Shown here in pieces: positions 42,999 through 56,195 of a stretch of DNA of 64,000 nucleotides. The position numbers were made by a program, and so were the translations under genes. Under the pieces are notes generated by a model, which made no database searches, was not told the origin of the DNA, and worked only from the letters and a program-made list of their open reading frames with translations. The DNA is from Salvia splendens (Eukaryota > Streptophyta > Magnoliopsida > Lamiales > Lamiaceae). Every line of letters starts with the position of its first letter. Position 1 is the first letter of the stretch. Location: positions 23,882,120 to 23,946,119 of the forward strand of contig NC_056040.1 in NCBI RefSeq assembly GCF_004379255.2. Reading direction: 5' to 3'.

Positions 42999-45691
42999 TA
43001 TACTATTTTTCCGTGTTAATTACCCCGAGCGGGGACCGATCAACATAATATATCATTTCTTCCGCGTGAGGTCCGATCAACAATCATATCATATATCATA
43101 TTTCACAAATCACATATCACATATCACAGGTCCTTATTCCCACGTCATCAGATATTATTTTATCCATCACATATTATTATTCACAAGTCATCAGATATTA
43201 TTTTATCTTGTCTTATAAATATCACAGATCACAAATTACAGATCCTTTATTCAGAAGTCGTCTGATATTATTTTATCTTATCTTATTAAATATCACAGAT
43301 CACATATTACAGATTCTTTATTCAGAAGTCGTCAGATATTATTTTATCTTATCTTATTAAATATCACAGATCACATATTACAGATTCTTTATTCAGAAGT
43401 CATCAGATATTATTTCATCTTATCTTATTATATTATCACATATAACAAAACTTTATTCACCAGTCATCAGATATTATTTTATACGTAACAGATTACATAT
43501 TCTTATTCAGAAGTCATCAGATATTATTTTATATTATATTATCATATAACCCCTATATCTGCTTGGTTTCAGGTAGGGTACACGGACCAGATCAGAAACA
43601 GAATCAGATGCAGACACGGATTTTGTCCTCGAGAGGACTCCGCACAGACCACCCATAGGGTGCATATCAGATAATCAGACCACCCATGAGGGTGTAGACA
43701 GATAATTCAGACCACCCATTAGGGTGCAGACAGATAATCAGACCACCCATGAGGGTGCAGATCAGACAGATCAGATAGGGGCCCATCAGATAACAGACGA
43801 TCCTCGCTTCGGTTATCCAGAAGACGAGTGATCACATATAATGCAGCGCTGCTGTCCTATGGCATGCCAATTGTACCCAACACGTATGACCATGCAAACG
43901 GGACGTTTTATTTCATATTCTTATTTCAAATCTCTTTTCTCTCACATTTATTCCATTTCCAAAAATCACTTCAGATAATCGTTCTTATCGAATTCACAGA
44001 CATTCTAAACTTTTAGTATATGCTTTTATAACCTTTATATAATATTCTCTTGTTTCATTTTATTCAGGCTCTACTTATCAGATAACTTCTTTTTCATATA
44101 CATTCAGATATCTTTTCATAATCTATTCAGACATATATCACACTATTCAGATCTTCATAATTTATTACATTTCATTGCATATCATATCCAATGTCTTTTA
44201 TTCATATTCGTACCATTTTTCCGCAGATCATTCATATCAAAATGAATTAGTATCATAATAATCCACATATTAAACCATAAAAATATTTAAGCACATTATT
44301 TAATTAACATCTCACATATAATCACATTATAGCACACATCATCTCAGCCAAAGGAATCAAAATAAATAATGTATGTGAGATGTTAATTAAATAATGTGCT
44401 TAAATATTTTCATGGTTTAATATGTGGATTATTATGATACTAATTCATTTTGATATGAATGATCTGCGGAAAAATGTTACGAATATGAATAAAAGACATT
44501 GGATATGATATGCAATGAAATGTAATAAATTATGAAGATCTGAACAGTGTGATATATGTCTGAATAGATTATGAAAAGATATCTGAATGTATATGAAAAA
44601 GAAGTTATCTGATAAGTAGAGCCTGAATAAAATAAAACAAGAGAATATTATATAAAGGTTATAAAAGCATATACTAAAAGTTTAGAATGTCTGTGAATTC
44701 GATAAGAACGATTATCTGAAGTGATTTTTGGAAATGGAATAAATGTGAGAGAAAAGAGATTTGAAATAAGAATATGAAATAAAACGTCCTGTTTGCTTGG
44801 TCATACGTGTTGGGTACAATTGGCATGCCATAGGACAGCAGCGCTGCATTATATGTGATCACTCGTCTTCTGGATAACCGAAGCGAGGATCGTCTGTTAT
44901 CTGATGGGCCCCTATCTGATCTGTCTGATCTGCACCCTCATGGGTGGTCTGATTATCTGTCTGCACCCTAATGGGTGGTCTGAATTATCTGTCTACACCC
45001 TCATGGGTGGTCTGATTATCTGATATGCACCCTACGGGTGGTCTGTGCGGAGTCCTCTCGAGGACAAAATCCGTGTCTGCATCTGATTCTGTTTCTGATC
45101 TGGTCCGTGTACCCTACCTGAAACCAAGCAGATATAGGGGTTATATGATAAGATAATATAAAATAATATCTGATGACTTCTGAATAAGAATATGTAATCT
45201 GTTACGTATAAAATAATATCTGATGACTGGTGAATAAAGTTCTGTTATATGTGATAATATAATAAGATAAGATGAAATAATATCTGATGACTTCTGAATA
45301 AAGAATCTGTAATATGTGATCTGTGACATTTAATAAGATAAGATAAAATAATATCTGACGACTTCTGAATAAAGAATCTGTAATATGTGATCTGTGATAT
45401 TTAATAAGATAAGATAAAATAATATCTGACGACTTTTGAATAAAGGATCTGTAATTTGTGATCTGTGATATTTATAAGACAAGATAAAATAATATCTGAT
45501 GACTTGTGAATAATAATATGTGATGGATAAAATAATATATGATGACGTGGGAATAAGGATCTGTGATATGTGATATGTGATTTGTGAAATATGATATATG
45601 ATATGATTGTTGATCGGACCTCACGCGGAAGAAATGATATATTATGTTGATCGGTCCCCGCTCGGGGTAATTAACACGGAAAAATAGTATA
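42999..45691. repeat. Palindrome with 1,320-bp arms
   Basis: Arms 42999-44318 and 44372-45691 are near-identical reverse complements around a 53-bp centre. Matching 62-codon frames (43828-44016 plus strand, 44674-44862 minus strand) are mirror images and not genes. Within each arm a CAGATATTATTTTATCTTAT unit repeats about six times at roughly 70-bp spacing, and a CAGACCACCCAT(G/T)AGGGTG unit repeats four times. Confidence 0.93.
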
Positions 45692-46454
45692 GGAAGAAAG
45701 ACCTTACTTGATTTCTTAACGTTTACGCGATTACATGTTCGATTCGCCGATAAACTTAAGAAAATGTGAGAGGAAATAGCCATGGTGATTTGAGAGAGGT
45801 GGCTGCCGATTTTTTTGTAGAGGAGAAGAATGAGGAAGAAAGATGATATCTCATGTTTTTAGTCTCCCAACATTATTATTTTTCCATGGCTAAAAATGGA
45901 GACATTTGGCAACATTTAGTTAAACTACTTGTAAAGCCTTGTCTCTAGACTTCTCTCTAATATTTAAAATAAAATTTGCAGCCATTTCATTCCTAGTTGA
46001 TGAGTAAAAATCGGCACTTTCCAAATAAAGAGAAAGAACTGATTTAATTAATGTAAAAAGACCGAAATGCCCTTCTATCTAATTCTCTATACGAACATCG
46101 ATTAAATTTTAATTTCTTGCACAATATTACTTATATTATACTTCTTTTGATCTCTAGATTCCATATAAATTATTTTCCAATGGAAATTCCTAATATTTCT
46201 CGGCAAATTCACCGAAAAACTCTAATCGGCGACTTTTCTAAAAAACGTACTAAAATTCATTAAAACTCAATTCTTTGCTCACATATCTTTTCTAACACTT
46301 ATTTAAGACTTGTATTTTAGTATTCCATGATTTATCGAATTATCAGAATTTATTTTGTTATTTATTTCGAATTATTCACCGAAAACCCTAATTTCGACGA
46401 TTTACAGCACCAGAAATTCACTTTTCCGTCTAAGGTGGGTTTTGGGGCATTACA

Positions 46455-48463
46455 ACTCAACCCCCCTAAAAAGAATTTCGTCCTCGAAATTCCATCGAAT
46501 TTTATTACTCCTAGAAGCGTCATGGTTTCTCTTATGCCATTTCATGGCATAACGTCATTTCCTATTCGTAGCGTATCCTCATTTCTCCACATCAAGTCAC
46601 AAAATCGCACTTATAATCACATTATCCAACTTTCACATATAATGCCACATAAGTTCTTATTTCACCCTAATATATCATATTGATAATATTGGTTCCATCA
46701 TGTCACATTATCATTTCTTTACATAGTAATTTCCATGTTATTTGCATCTTTTCTTTGCCCACATGGGGCGTACATATCATATTCATCACATATATGTATA
46801 ATTCACATACTCATCATATACCATATAGCCCTTATTCGGGCGCATATAGCCCATAAGATGGTGCATTTCATTTTCCATATATCATCATAATATTTTCATT
46901 ACGTTTCCATTCATTATCATTCACAACACATCATACATTCTCTCCTTTCATTTTATTATCACAACTTCGTATTAATTTATCTTATGAACTTCTGTCAAAA
47001 TTTGGGCAGCATTTCCTCTATAACTACTGCATGCCCAAAAACCAACAAGATACAATATTAATAATAGATTATCACATCAACCCAACAATTCACAACAAAG
47101 TTCAAATAACAAGTTAACATTCATCAACAACCATATTTATTTTCGAATCCCATCATGTATCGATCATAAACATTTTCGCTTTCTCATAGTTCGTTTCAAG
47201 CATATAATTCATATGAATTTGTTACTTTCAATCATATCATATTTCATCTCATATGACTTAACTTAACACGCTCCTTTATCACATGTAGCGCACAAATTTC
47301 TCATCATATCACACTATATGCTAATAATTCATTTTTGAGCACCGTATAACCCATTTAGGGCACGCATTCACATATATCACTTCATCCGAAAACATCATAT
47401 AATTCTATACATTCCTATGCATCATTAAATATCATCAGATATAGCGATTACTAAATAACATCTCTACACTTAAGCTTATTTATTCAAGGTAGCAAACATT
47501 GCCTAATAATTTCTACATAGGTCTCGATGAGCCATTTATTGCCCTCACTTGGGCACACATATCAATCATATATCACATTTCACATGCATATAGCTAGATC
47601 TCGAGCACACAAATGCCCCGTTCAGAACATACATATCCAACTCATATCACATCACGTATTATACACTTCATCTTCAAGTACACATAGCTCATTTAGAGCA
47701 CACACATAGTTCTCACAGAGTTCACATTTCCAATCGTATCACATTTCATATCATATAGCTTATTGTAATGCACGATTATTCAGTTCATATTTCCATCACA
47801 TCACGTCATATTTCATATTGTCCGATTCAGAATACACATATAATCCATATAGGGGCACACGTGTTCAGATTATATCATTATTTCTTATTCGTCGCATTTG
47901 CTCATTCGCACATTTATGGTTTTATTCGTATAATGCCTTATAGTTTCAAAGGTTTTCATTTCAATATTTATCATTTTGCCAAACACATTTCCTTTCACAT
48001 ATTTCTATACTTTTGTTTATCATTATAGGATATTACTTTATGACTCTTAATCCACTTTATATCAGACAATTCACATACCTTTGTGAATTTTCGTGTTACG
48101 CCTTTATATCATAATGGTCACTTAGTCTATAACTTACTTTCTTTCCATATCCTTCATATAACTCTTTTTCTTCTCTTTTACTTATACTCTTTCGTAATTT
48201 ACATTTATTTATTAGTATATTTCATTAAAACTCACTTTTCATCAACATTTTCAGACACATCATCCCTGCAATTTTTTTTAAATCTTTTACACATACCGAC
48301 TCAACCGAGATTCGAGCTATATGGGGTGGCCAGTCCCATATAACATCTTTCTCAGTCACACGGGAAACTATGTCCCATACTTTGCTAACTTCTCTCCACT
48401 TTAGACATAGACAGCTGCATCGAGTCACTGGTACTAACAGACATTTACTTCTACGTGGCATGT
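46455..48463. other. Interior of the composite element, non-coding
   Basis: AT-rich and full of CATATCACAT-type words; GAATTTCGTCCTCGAAATTC at 46470-46489 is a short palindrome. No domain is recognised. Confidence 0.6.
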
Positions 48464-49620
48464 TTCTACTGGGCTTTCGAGCTCACTCCCCCTCTTTTCC
48501 CCCCTGCAGGTTGGAGTTGATCTTATGTCAGTGGTCTTGCGCAGCTTTGCATCTTTGGTGAGTCACTGGTGGTCAACTTGGTTTAGTAGTCGTGGCATGT
48601 TGTGTAATAGTTTAATCTTTAATCTTCCGTTAGATAAATGTTAAGTTTTTAATTGTGCTTTTAAGCTAAAAAGAAAAAAGGAAAATTTCAGCACGGGTTT
48701 TCGATACTGAAACGTGACATCACTTATTCGGTGGGTTTACCTACCGGTTAAGGGGTCTTACAAGTTTTGGTAAAACATGTAACACCCCTTACCCGATTAA
48801 TTTAATGATCAAATAAGTGATGTCACATTTTAGTACCAATCCCGACTTAACAGAAAATCCTTGATTTTTTTTTATACAGAGAAATATTATTTTCCTTTAC
48901 TTGGCAAACGGAAAAACTGCTATATATCGTCTGAAATTAGACCATAAACCTGTTTCGAAAGTCTATATATATATATTTATACAACCTGGATAGCGAAGTA
49001 AATGAAACGTCCGAACTACATTACACTTTCTATACATGCCACATCTAGAATTTCTGAAAGAATTTTCCGAACACAAAGGTTGGCTAGTGACCCGACTTGA
49101 GCAGCTGTACATCGAAAGAGTTAATCCGCGGGGGGGGAAAAAGAGGAATGGAATGAGCTTCAATAAGCCCAGTAGTATAATCAACATTAGAGCCTAATTT
49201 CTGGAGTTAAGTAAACGTTATGCAACCTATGTGTTTTCATTATTATTAATCCAGAAAACACTCCAAAGCCTACTTCATCATATTTATTTACATATATCTA
49301 ATATCAGAAACCCCCAACATCATAATCATAAGTTTAGGTCATCATTCCTTGATCTCATGGAATTTACCAGATACATAGTCACATATAAATTCATAAACCA
49401 ATAAGATAGAACACAAAGTAAAGTGCACATCACCAATTATCGAGTTAACCACAGAATATGTCACAATATTAATTATACACCAACGCGTATACAGATCGAA
49501 TTATCAGAATTTATTTTGTTATTTATTTTGAATTATTCACCGAAAACCCTAATTTCGACGATTTACAGCACCAGAAATTCACTTTTCCGTCTAAGGTGGG
49601 TTTTGGGGCATTACAGTAAA

Positions 49621-50089
49621 AATAAAAGAACACGGTATTATCCGATAAGTATGGGCGAGGACTGTTTCTGCAGGTGGGTTGCAGGCATGACGCCAGCGAC
49701 TGTACGCCTCCCATAAAGGTGTCTTTTGAAATCCGAACCGGTGCCAACTCCCTCCAAAATTTTACTTCTCAATTCCCTGCCCAAGTAACTTCCTTCTGCA
49801 AAATCACACTTAGAGAAAAACATTAAACTAAAAATTGAAACGCCTGACTCCCCGGGTCTAGGGTATGACAATATCAAAAACATTCCTTAAGGAGTCTAGT
49901 ATTCCGAAAATATATTTGGAAGATTATTTTTTTCTGATTTGTTTGGGTTTTTCTTGATTTTAAAGAAAGCGATTAAATATTTACATTTTACGTTCAAGTG
50001 TTCTCAAGATTCCCTAGGTCAGGACATGTTAAAACTTCTTGGATGCTGGACCTAGGAAATTCTCTAAGAACACTTACTTCCCAGACCGA
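49621..50089. other. Athila region between pol and the nested insertion
   Basis: Non-coding on the minus strand after the pol stop. Nothing recognised. Confidence 0.5.
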
Positions 50090-53000
50090 TTAGGCGATAT
50101 CAGGGAGTGCGCGTAGTGGCATTTCGTCCACTACACACATCTCCGCATTATCCCTAAATACCTTCACCCTATGGCCATTTACAAGAAATGGAGTAGAGTT
50201 TGGAGCACTTCCCTGGATCTCTACTGCTCCATTTGCACGAAGACTCACAACAGTGTATGGTCCGACCCATTTGGACTTCAGCTTACCAGGCATCAACTTG
50301 AGCCGGGATTGGAATATGAGAACTTTCTGCCCAACTTGCAATTCCTTGACTCGGAGGTTCTTGTCATGCCAAAGTCTTGTTTTTTCTTTGTACCACATTG
50401 CCGATTCATATGACTCCAGCCTTAGCTCCTCCAACTCCTGCAGCTGCAATTTTCTCTCTTCCTCACAAGATTCGGATCTCATGTTTATCTCCTTGACCGC
50501 CCAATATGCTCGGTGTTCTACTCCCACGGGCAAGTGACACATTTTGCCGAACACAAGCCTATATGGTGACATCCCAATAGGCGTCTTGTACGCCGTCCGG
50601 TAAGCCCATAGTGCGTCTCCAAGCCTCTTACTCCAGTCTTTTCTAGACGGATTAACCGTCTTTTCCAGTATCGCCTTTATCTCTCTGTTGGATATTTCCG
50701 CCTGGCCGTTAGATTGAGGATGATAAGGTGTAGACAGTCTGTGGTGGACGCCATACTTTCTCATCAAAGCTTCAATAGTCCGGTTGTGAAAATGCGTCCC
50801 ATTGTCGGATATTATAGCTCTGGGCACTCCGTACCGATTGAAGATATTAGCTCTAAGAAACTTCGATACCTCCTTAGCTTCGCAAGATGTGGTCGCCTTG
50901 GCTTCTATCCATTTCGAAACATAATCCACTGCCACTAGTATGTATGTATTCCCGTATGAAGATGGGAATGGACCCATGAAGTCCACTCCCCAAACATCAA
51001 AAATTTCACAAACGATCACCGGGACTTGCGGCATTTCATCTCTTCTGGAGATTCCCCCAGTTTGTTGACACCTTTCACAATTCTGACAAAACTCGAACGC
51101 ATCCTTATGCAATGTAGGCCAGTAAAAACCACTATCTAACACCTTCCTTGCGGTCTTCCTAGGTCCAAAGTGACCTCCACAAGCTAGGGCATGGCAACGA
51201 TTCAGCACATCCCTCTGTTCCCACTCCGGAATACACCTCCGGATTACTTGGTCGGCTCCCATTCGCCACAAATACGGGTCATCCCAGAAATAGTACTTGG
51301 CCTCGCTTTTCAATTTCATCTTCTGGGCCCAGGAAATTACTTGCGAACTGGGCACCTCTCCAATGACTAAGTAATTTGCCAGGTCTGCGAACCATGGCTC
51401 AGCGTTTTGATGACATTTCCCTTTTTCGGCATCCCCTGGACCTGTTAACACCATAATCTCTTCCCAGCTGATAGGTCGAGGAATTTTTTTTACGTAGTAA
51501 AAATGTTCCTCTGGGAATGCATCCGGTATTGCTTCATCGGTCTCCCCTTGAAATATCCTGCTCAGATGATCGGCCACTTTATTTTCTGTTCCCTTTTTGT
51601 CTCTGACTTCCCAATCGAATTCCTGCAAAAGCAACACCCATCGGATTAATCTCGACTTGGATTCTTTCTTTGCCAACAGGTACTTTATAGCCGCGTGGTC
51701 GGTGAAGACTATCACCCTCGACCCAAGCAAGTACGGGCGAAATTTCTCAAATGAGTATACTACCGCCAGCATTTCTTTTTCAGTAGTGTCATAATTTTTC
51801 TGAGCTTGATTTAGCGTTTTTGAAGCATAAAAGATCACATAGCTTTTCCCATCAACTCTTTGACCTAGCACCGCTCCCACGGCATAATCGCTTGCGTCAC
51901 ACATAATCTCAAAGGGTAGATTCCAGTCGGGCGCTCTAATAATAGGCGCAGATACTAGCCTGTCTTTTAACAACTGAAAAGCCTTTTTGCATTCCTCATC
52001 AAAGATAAAATCAACATCGTTATGCAACAAGTGGGTGAGTGGCTGAGCAATTTTTGCGAAATCTTTTATGAACCTCCTATAGAATCCTGCATGCCCTAGG
52101 AATCCTCTCACCTCCTTCTGATTCGTCGGGTAAGGCAATTTCGAGATCACCTCAATCTTTGCTTGGTCTACCTGTATAGCTCTTTCCGAGACTACGTGCC
52201 CAAGGATAATTCCCTCAGGGACCATAAAGTGGCATTTCTCGAAGTTCAAAACCAAATGTTTTTCCTGGCACCTTCTCAATACTATATCCAAACTAGCCAA
52301 ACATGAGTCAAATGAATTCTCGTACACAGTGAAGTCGTCCATAAAAATCTCGATGCAGTCCTCCAAAAGATCCGAGAAGATACTCATCATACACCGCTGA
52401 AAAGTGCCTGGCGCATTGCACAGGCCAAACGGCATCCTCCTGTAAGCGTACGTGCCGAAAGGACACGTGAAAGTTGTCTTCTCCTGGTCCTCGGGATCCA
52501 CATAGATCTGAAAATACCCACTATACCCGTCTAGGAAACAGAAGTATTGCTTGCCTGCTAGCCTCTCCAGCATCTGGTCAATGAAAGGTAGAGGGAAATG
52601 GTCTTTCTTGGTCGCTTCATTTAACTTCCTATAATCGATGCACATCCTCCACCCAGTAACTAGTCTGGTGGGCACCAATTCATTCTTGTCGTTCTTGACC
52701 ACCTGTATTCCTGACTTCTTGGGTACCATATGGACTGGACTCACCCATTCACTGTCGGGTATGGAATAAATGATTCCTAGTGAGAGTAATTTCAATACTT
52801 CTTTCAGCACTTCCTCCCTCATGTTAGGATTCAATTTGCGTTGAGGATCTCTGCAGGATTTTACTCCTTCCTCCAAGCGGATGTGATGCATGCACAAATC
52901 TGGACTAATTCCTACTAGGTCAGAGAGTGTCCACCCAATAGCCTTCTTGTTTCTTCGGATTACCTTCAGCAGTCCATCTTCTTGTCCCTCGGTCAAGCTG

Positions 53001-54007
53001 TTGTTGATAATCACAGGGAAAGTTTCGTTCTCCTCTAGATAAGCATACTTCAGGCCTGGTGGAAGTGTTTTCAATTCTTTCTTGGGAACATCTTTTTCCT
53101 GGGGCAAGGGATTTTTCTCTGTTACTTCCGTTGTGATTCCCTTCCTTGACCCAGCAGAAGCTTCCACACTCGCCACATAAGGTGTATTCCTCGACCTAGC
53201 TAGATCCGGATTTGCACAGAATTTTAGAATTGCTTCAGCTAGCTCCTCATCTGATAACTCGCTTGTGTTCATTGCTTGACACCAACTGGCCACTTCTCTA
53301 TCAATGGCATGACTCATCCCGGAGTTCTCAATCTGTTCCTGCATTAATTCCGTCTCAAGGTATTCTTGGACCAAAGGGTTAATAACATCTGTAGCGTGCA
53401 AATTTTCAACGTCAAGAGGTTTCTTCATTGCCTCATCAATGCTGAATGTGTATTTCTCCCCATTATAATCAAGGCAAATTGTTCCATCAAAAACATCAAT
53501 GATAGTCTTAGCGGTACGTAGGAAGGGTCTCCCTAAAAGTACTCCGCCCGACTCTGCAGACTCATTATCACTCATCTTAATCACATGCAAATCAGCAGGG
53601 TACAAGAAGTCATGTACCTTGACTATCACATTCTCAAGCACCCCTTCAGGACAGATGCATGACCTGTCCGCCAGTTGAATCACAACCCTCGTGTCTACCA
53701 TGCCTACCCCCACTAATTTCTTGTATATGGAAAGTGGTAACACGTTTATCGATGCACCCAAATCACACATAGTGTGCTCGATTCTCACATCACCAATAGA
53801 GATGGGCAAGGTGAACATACCTGGGTCATTGCATTTTGAAGGCATCTTCCTCTTCTGAATCACTGCGGAGACGTTCTCGCCTATCAGAATTTTCCCACTA
53901 GGCCTAGCCTTCCCAGCTATAAATTCCTTGATGAACTTGCCAAAGACTGGCATCTTCAGGGCCTGTAAGAATGGCAGATTGATTTCCAACTTCCCAAAAA
54001 TGTCCAT
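50090..54007 (-). CDS. pol: Athila pol: protease, reverse transcriptase, RNase H, integrase
   Basis: An uninterrupted frame of 1,305 residues from the first ATG; the open frame extends 90 nt further upstream. Domains in order: retropepsin with [11 protein letters not shown] (near 53767), RT with [35 protein letters not shown] and active site FMDDF (52345-52331), RNase H with [21 protein letters not shown] and [11 protein letters not shown], integrase zinc-binding [28 protein letters not shown], catalytic [22 protein letters not shown] and [17 protein letters not shown] instead of DTGA at the protease site is usual in Athila. No stop or missing catalytic residue was seen, so the enzyme region looks intact. 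The frame is minus one relative to gag. Confidence 0.95.
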   Translation of the reverse strand: MDIFGKLEINLPFLQALKMPVFGKFIKEFIAGKARPSGKILIGENVSAVIQKRKMPSKCNDPGMFTLPISIGDVRIEHTMCDLGASINVLPLSIYKKLVGVGMVDTRVVIQLADRSCICPEGVLENVIVKVHDFLYPADLHVIKMSDNESAESGGVLLGRPFLRTAKTIIDVFDGTICLDYNGEKYTFSIDEAMKKPLDVENLHATDVINPLVQEYLETELMQEQIENSGMSHAIDREVASWCQAMNTSELSDEELAEAILKFCANPDLARSRNTPYVASVEASAGSRKGITTEVTEKNPLPQEKDVPKKELKTLPPGLKYAYLEENETFPVIINNSLTEGQEDGLLKVIRRNKKAIGWTLSDLVGISPDLCMHHIRLEEGVKSCRDPQRKLNPNMREEVLKEVLKLLSLGIIYSIPDSEWVSPVHMVPKKSGIQVVKNDKNELVPTRLVTGWRMCIDYRKLNEATKKDHFPLPFIDQMLERLAGKQYFCFLDGYSGYFQIYVDPEDQEKTTFTCPFGTYAYRRMPFGLCNAPGTFQRCMMSIFSDLLEDCIEIFMDDFTVYENSFDSCLASLDIVLRRCQEKHLVLNFEKCHFMVPEGIILGHVVSERAIQVDQAKIEVISKLPYPTNQKEVRGFLGHAGFYRRFIKDFAKIAQPLTHLLHNDVDFIFDEECKKAFQLLKDRLVSAPIIRAPDWNLPFEIMCDASDYAVGAVLGQRVDGKSYVIFYASKTLNQAQKNYDTTEKEMLAVVYSFEKFRPYLLGSRVIVFTDHAAIKYLLAKKESKSRLIRWVLLLQEFDWEVRDKKGTENKVADHLSRIFQGETDEAIPDAFPEEHFYYVKKIPRPISWEEIMVLTGPGDAEKGKCHQNAEPWFADLANYLVIGEVPSSQVISWAQKMKLKSEAKYYFWDDPYLWRMGADQVIRRCIPEWEQRDVLNRCHALACGGHFGPRKTARKVLDSGFYWPTLHKDAFEFCQNCERCQQTGGISRRDEMPQVPVIVCEIFDVWGVDFMGPFPSSYGNTYILVAVDYVSKWIEAKATTSCEAKEVSKFLRANIFNRYGVPRAIISDNGTHFHNRTIEALMRKYGVHHRLSTPYHPQSNGQAEISNREIKAILEKTVNPSRKDWSKRLGDALWAYRTAYKTPIGMSPYRLVFGKMCHLPVGVEHRAYWAVKEINMRSESCEEERKLQLQELEELRLESYESAMWYKEKTRLWHDKNLRVKELQVGQKVLIFQSRLKLMPGKLKSKWVGPYTVVSLRANGAVEIQGSAPNSTPFLVNGHRVKVFRDNAEMCVVDEMPLRALPDIA

Positions 54008-54108
54008 GAAGTCTACCGGTTCTTCCTTCTGCTTCTTGGCTTCCCCCGACTCGGAAAGGGTTTCAGTCGCTTCCCTGCTCCGGTAGAACTTTCAGCTGAT
54101 AACTCTCC

Positions 54109-54121
54109 AGTTTATTTTCCC
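54109..54121 (-). other. Candidate -1 frameshift site at the Athila gag stop
   Basis: The minus strand reads GTG GGA AAA TAA in the gag frame. G GGA AAA fits the X XXY YYZ slippery pattern, and a -1 shift enters the pol frame, which however meets TGA eight codons later before opening fully. Confidence 0.35.
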
Positions 54122-56103
54122 ACTGCCTCATCTTCCAACTCCGGCTCTGGATCGAGGAAGAATGGTTCAGTTGACCTAGGCAAAGGTTTCTCTAAATCTC
54201 CTGTCTTAAGGTCATCCTTGACCAAGGGACTTCCTCCCTCCAAGTGTCTTGTCCTAGGAATTGTATCCTCTTCTTCCCTGTCTTCCCTGGGATCTGTCAC
54301 CTCCTTTGTTCTTACCACTGGCCCATCATATCCCTTCCCGGATCTCAAGGTAATCTGACTTATATTAGCTCTGTCCGGTGGCCTTACGGAGGCGGGAATC
54401 TTTCCTTCATTTCCCCTCATATCACGCAAAGAAGTAGCTATCTGGGACAACTGCTTAGCCAGCATATCCATGGCTGCTTTCTGCTCCTGTTGAGCATCTT
54501 GAAGCTTGTGCACTACGTCATTGTTCGATTGCAGGTTGTTTTGCATATGTTGCTGAGAACTGACGAGGTTGTGCACCATATCATCGATACTTTTTGGTGG
54601 TTTCGGTGGCTGACTGGGTCCTGGGCCGATACTTAGAGTCGGTCCACTTGCTTGATTCTGACGAGCGTTTCCTTGACCGCCTGAAGAGTTATTGTATTGA
54701 TTTCCTTTGCCCTGGTAATTGTTTTGAAAATTCCTTTGGTGTGGGGGTACATAAGAGTTCCCTTGACTGCTCTGATTCCTGTTTCCCCAGCTCGAGTGGT
54801 CTCCTTGGTTCCGATTAATCCAGTTGCCCTGCCCCTCTTGATTCATTCCTGACCAATTACCTTGTCTTTCGGGCTGAGGTGCAAACTGCTGACTTTGTTG
54901 CGGTGCCGGCTGATTCTGCTCATTGTCAGTCCATCTGAAATTTGGATGGTTCCTCCAGGGCGCATCTCTCTGTCTCCCTGGATTCCAACTCCCATCAGGA
55001 TTCCAACTTCCCATTGCATTGACCTGGGCCTGATAATCTCCTTCCTGGGTCCCGTAATATTGTTGAATTTGATTATCTCCTAGACCAGGAGATTTCTCCT
55101 TCACTTGTAAAGCCAGTGGAATCGCCTTTTCAATCGCGTTCAAAAGAGCCTTCTCGAGCCTATCCATCCTTGCTTCGACTTTGTCATCTTCTTGTTCTCT
55201 CACAGCATGCACCGATCTTCTTCTCACTGCATTCCTAGGGTTATCGTACGCCTTCTTAGCGTCAATCAACTTCCCTAGGATCCCTCTTGCCTCACTTCCC
55301 CTTTTTCTTGTGAAATTTCCCCCACTCGAGGAGTTCATTAAGTCCTTTGACTCGGGAGTGGCTCCTTCGTAAAACAGAGAGTAGGTCTCTGCCTCTATCA
55401 TTCGGTGATTCGGGCATGCATCCAACAACCCCTTAAATCTCGACCAATACTGACTCAACGATTCATCGTAATCTTGCTTACACTCTAGTATTTCTTTCTT
55501 AAGTGCATTCGTCTTGTTGGATGGGAAGAAATAATCTAAGAATTCTAACTTGAAGTCCCTCCACGTGCGGATAGAATCCGGAGGCAACCTCAATAGCCAC
55601 GTATTAGCTTCCCCCTTCAAGGTGAACGGAATCGCTCGTAGGCGATAATCCTCCTCTGTTGCATCATTCGGCCTCTTCTGAATACCACATAATTTACTGA
55701 ATTCATTTAAGAACTCATACGGGCACTCATTTCTACGCCCAGAGAACGTCGGCAAGATGCCGAGTACGTTTGTCTTGATCTCGATAGCCCTCTGGCGTGG
55801 ATTCATCACTATAGCTTGAGCTGGTTCTCCATCTAAATGGGCAGTTAGAGAGCCGATTTCTGGATCCGGGTCTACCACCTGCGCCATGACTACTTCCTCT
55901 GCTTTCCCTGTTTCTGACTTTGTTTTTGATTCGGGTGGTGATTCTGAATCTTCGCGTCCTGATGACGTCCAAGATTCGTCGCTAGTGGATTCACTCGGAA
56001 ACGGATCCCCCGTGGTGAACCCTGATCTGGTGGTCACAGTAGAGACTGTATCCTTACCCCGCCAATCAAACTGGCCGTGTTTCCACCCAGATGAGTTGTG
56101 CAA
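54112..56103 (-). CDS. gag: Athila gag
   Basis: A 663-residue frame. The capsid region has NPRQRAIEIKTNVLGILPTF, AIPFTLKGEANTWLLRLPP, WRDFKLEFLDYFFPSNKTNALKKEI and SLSQYWSRFKGLLDACPNH, the plant retrotransposon gag pattern (PF03732 type). A Gln/Asn/Gly-rich region follows (NQSSQGNSYVPPHQRNFQNN), with no clear CCHC zinc knuckle, then a coiled-coil-like QQHMQNNLQSNNDVVHKLQDAQ. It ends GK-TAA; the heptamer GGGAAAA directly precedes the stop. The ATG at 56103 lies about 75 bp after the PBS. Confidence 0.9.
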   Translation of the reverse strand: MHNSSGWKHGQFDWRGKDTVSTVTTRSGFTTGDPFPSESTSDESWTSSGREDSESPPESKTKSETGKAEEVVMAQVVDPDPEIGSLTAHLDGEPAQAIVMNPRQRAIEIKTNVLGILPTFSGRRNECPYEFLNEFSKLCGIQKRPNDATEEDYRLRAIPFTLKGEANTWLLRLPPDSIRTWRDFKLEFLDYFFPSNKTNALKKEILECKQDYDESLSQYWSRFKGLLDACPNHRMIEAETYSLFYEGATPESKDLMNSSSGGNFTRKRGSEARGILGKLIDAKKAYDNPRNAVRRRSVHAVREQEDDKVEARMDRLEKALLNAIEKAIPLALQVKEKSPGLGDNQIQQYYGTQEGDYQAQVNAMGSWNPDGSWNPGRQRDAPWRNHPNFRWTDNEQNQPAPQQSQQFAPQPERQGNWSGMNQEGQGNWINRNQGDHSSWGNRNQSSQGNSYVPPHQRNFQNNYQGKGNQYNNSSGGQGNARQNQASGPTLSIGPGPSQPPKPPKSIDDMVHNLVSSQQHMQNNLQSNNDVVHKLQDAQQEQKAAMDMLAKQLSQIATSLRDMRGNEGKIPASVRPPDRANISQITLRSGKGYDGPVVRTKEVTDPREDREEEDTIPRTRHLEGGSPLVKDDLKTGDLEKPLPRSTEPFFLDPEPELEDEAVGK

Positions 56104-56177
56104 ACAAAAGAAAAAGAAAACAAATCAAAACTATTTACACCACAGACTCTGAACACTAACACTAAGCACGCCATCCA

Positions 56178-56195
56178 TCCCCGGCAACGGCGCCA
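56178..56195 (-). other. Athila primer-binding site (tRNA-Asp)
   Basis: The plus strand CCCCGGCAACGGCGCCA is the 3' end of plant tRNA-Asp including CCA; the minus strand TGGCGCCGTTGCCGGGGA is the complementary PBS known from Athila elements. It should touch the LTR but instead touches copia gag sequence at 56196. Confidence 0.93.

Larger units (their letters stand above)
42442..48762. repeat. Outer inverted repeat, about 300-bp arms
   Basis: 42442-42746 and 48464-48762 are reverse complements, differing in the length of a G/C run (10 G versus 6 C) and a few bases. The right arm ends GGGGTCTTACA where the left begins TGTAACACCCC. Confidence 0.9.
42442..49615 (-). mobile_element. Composite non-coding LTR element with large palindrome
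   Basis: It is bounded by TGTAACACCCC at the left and GGGGCATTACA at the right and flanked by GTAAA on both sides (42437-42441, 49616-49620). One LTR-like unit is 42442-46454 and another is 48778-49615; both begin TGTAACACCCCTTA and end with the same 118-bp block (46337-46454 and 49498-49615). The purine run GGGGGG next to 46454 on the minus strand could be a polypurine tract, giving minus orientation. No protein domain is found in the interior 46455-48777. Two nested inverted repeats are listed separately. Confidence 0.8.

Noticed and set aside
43828..44862. Two 62-codon frames of nearly the same protein on opposite strands
   Set aside because: Mirror images produced by the palindrome; no recognisable domain.
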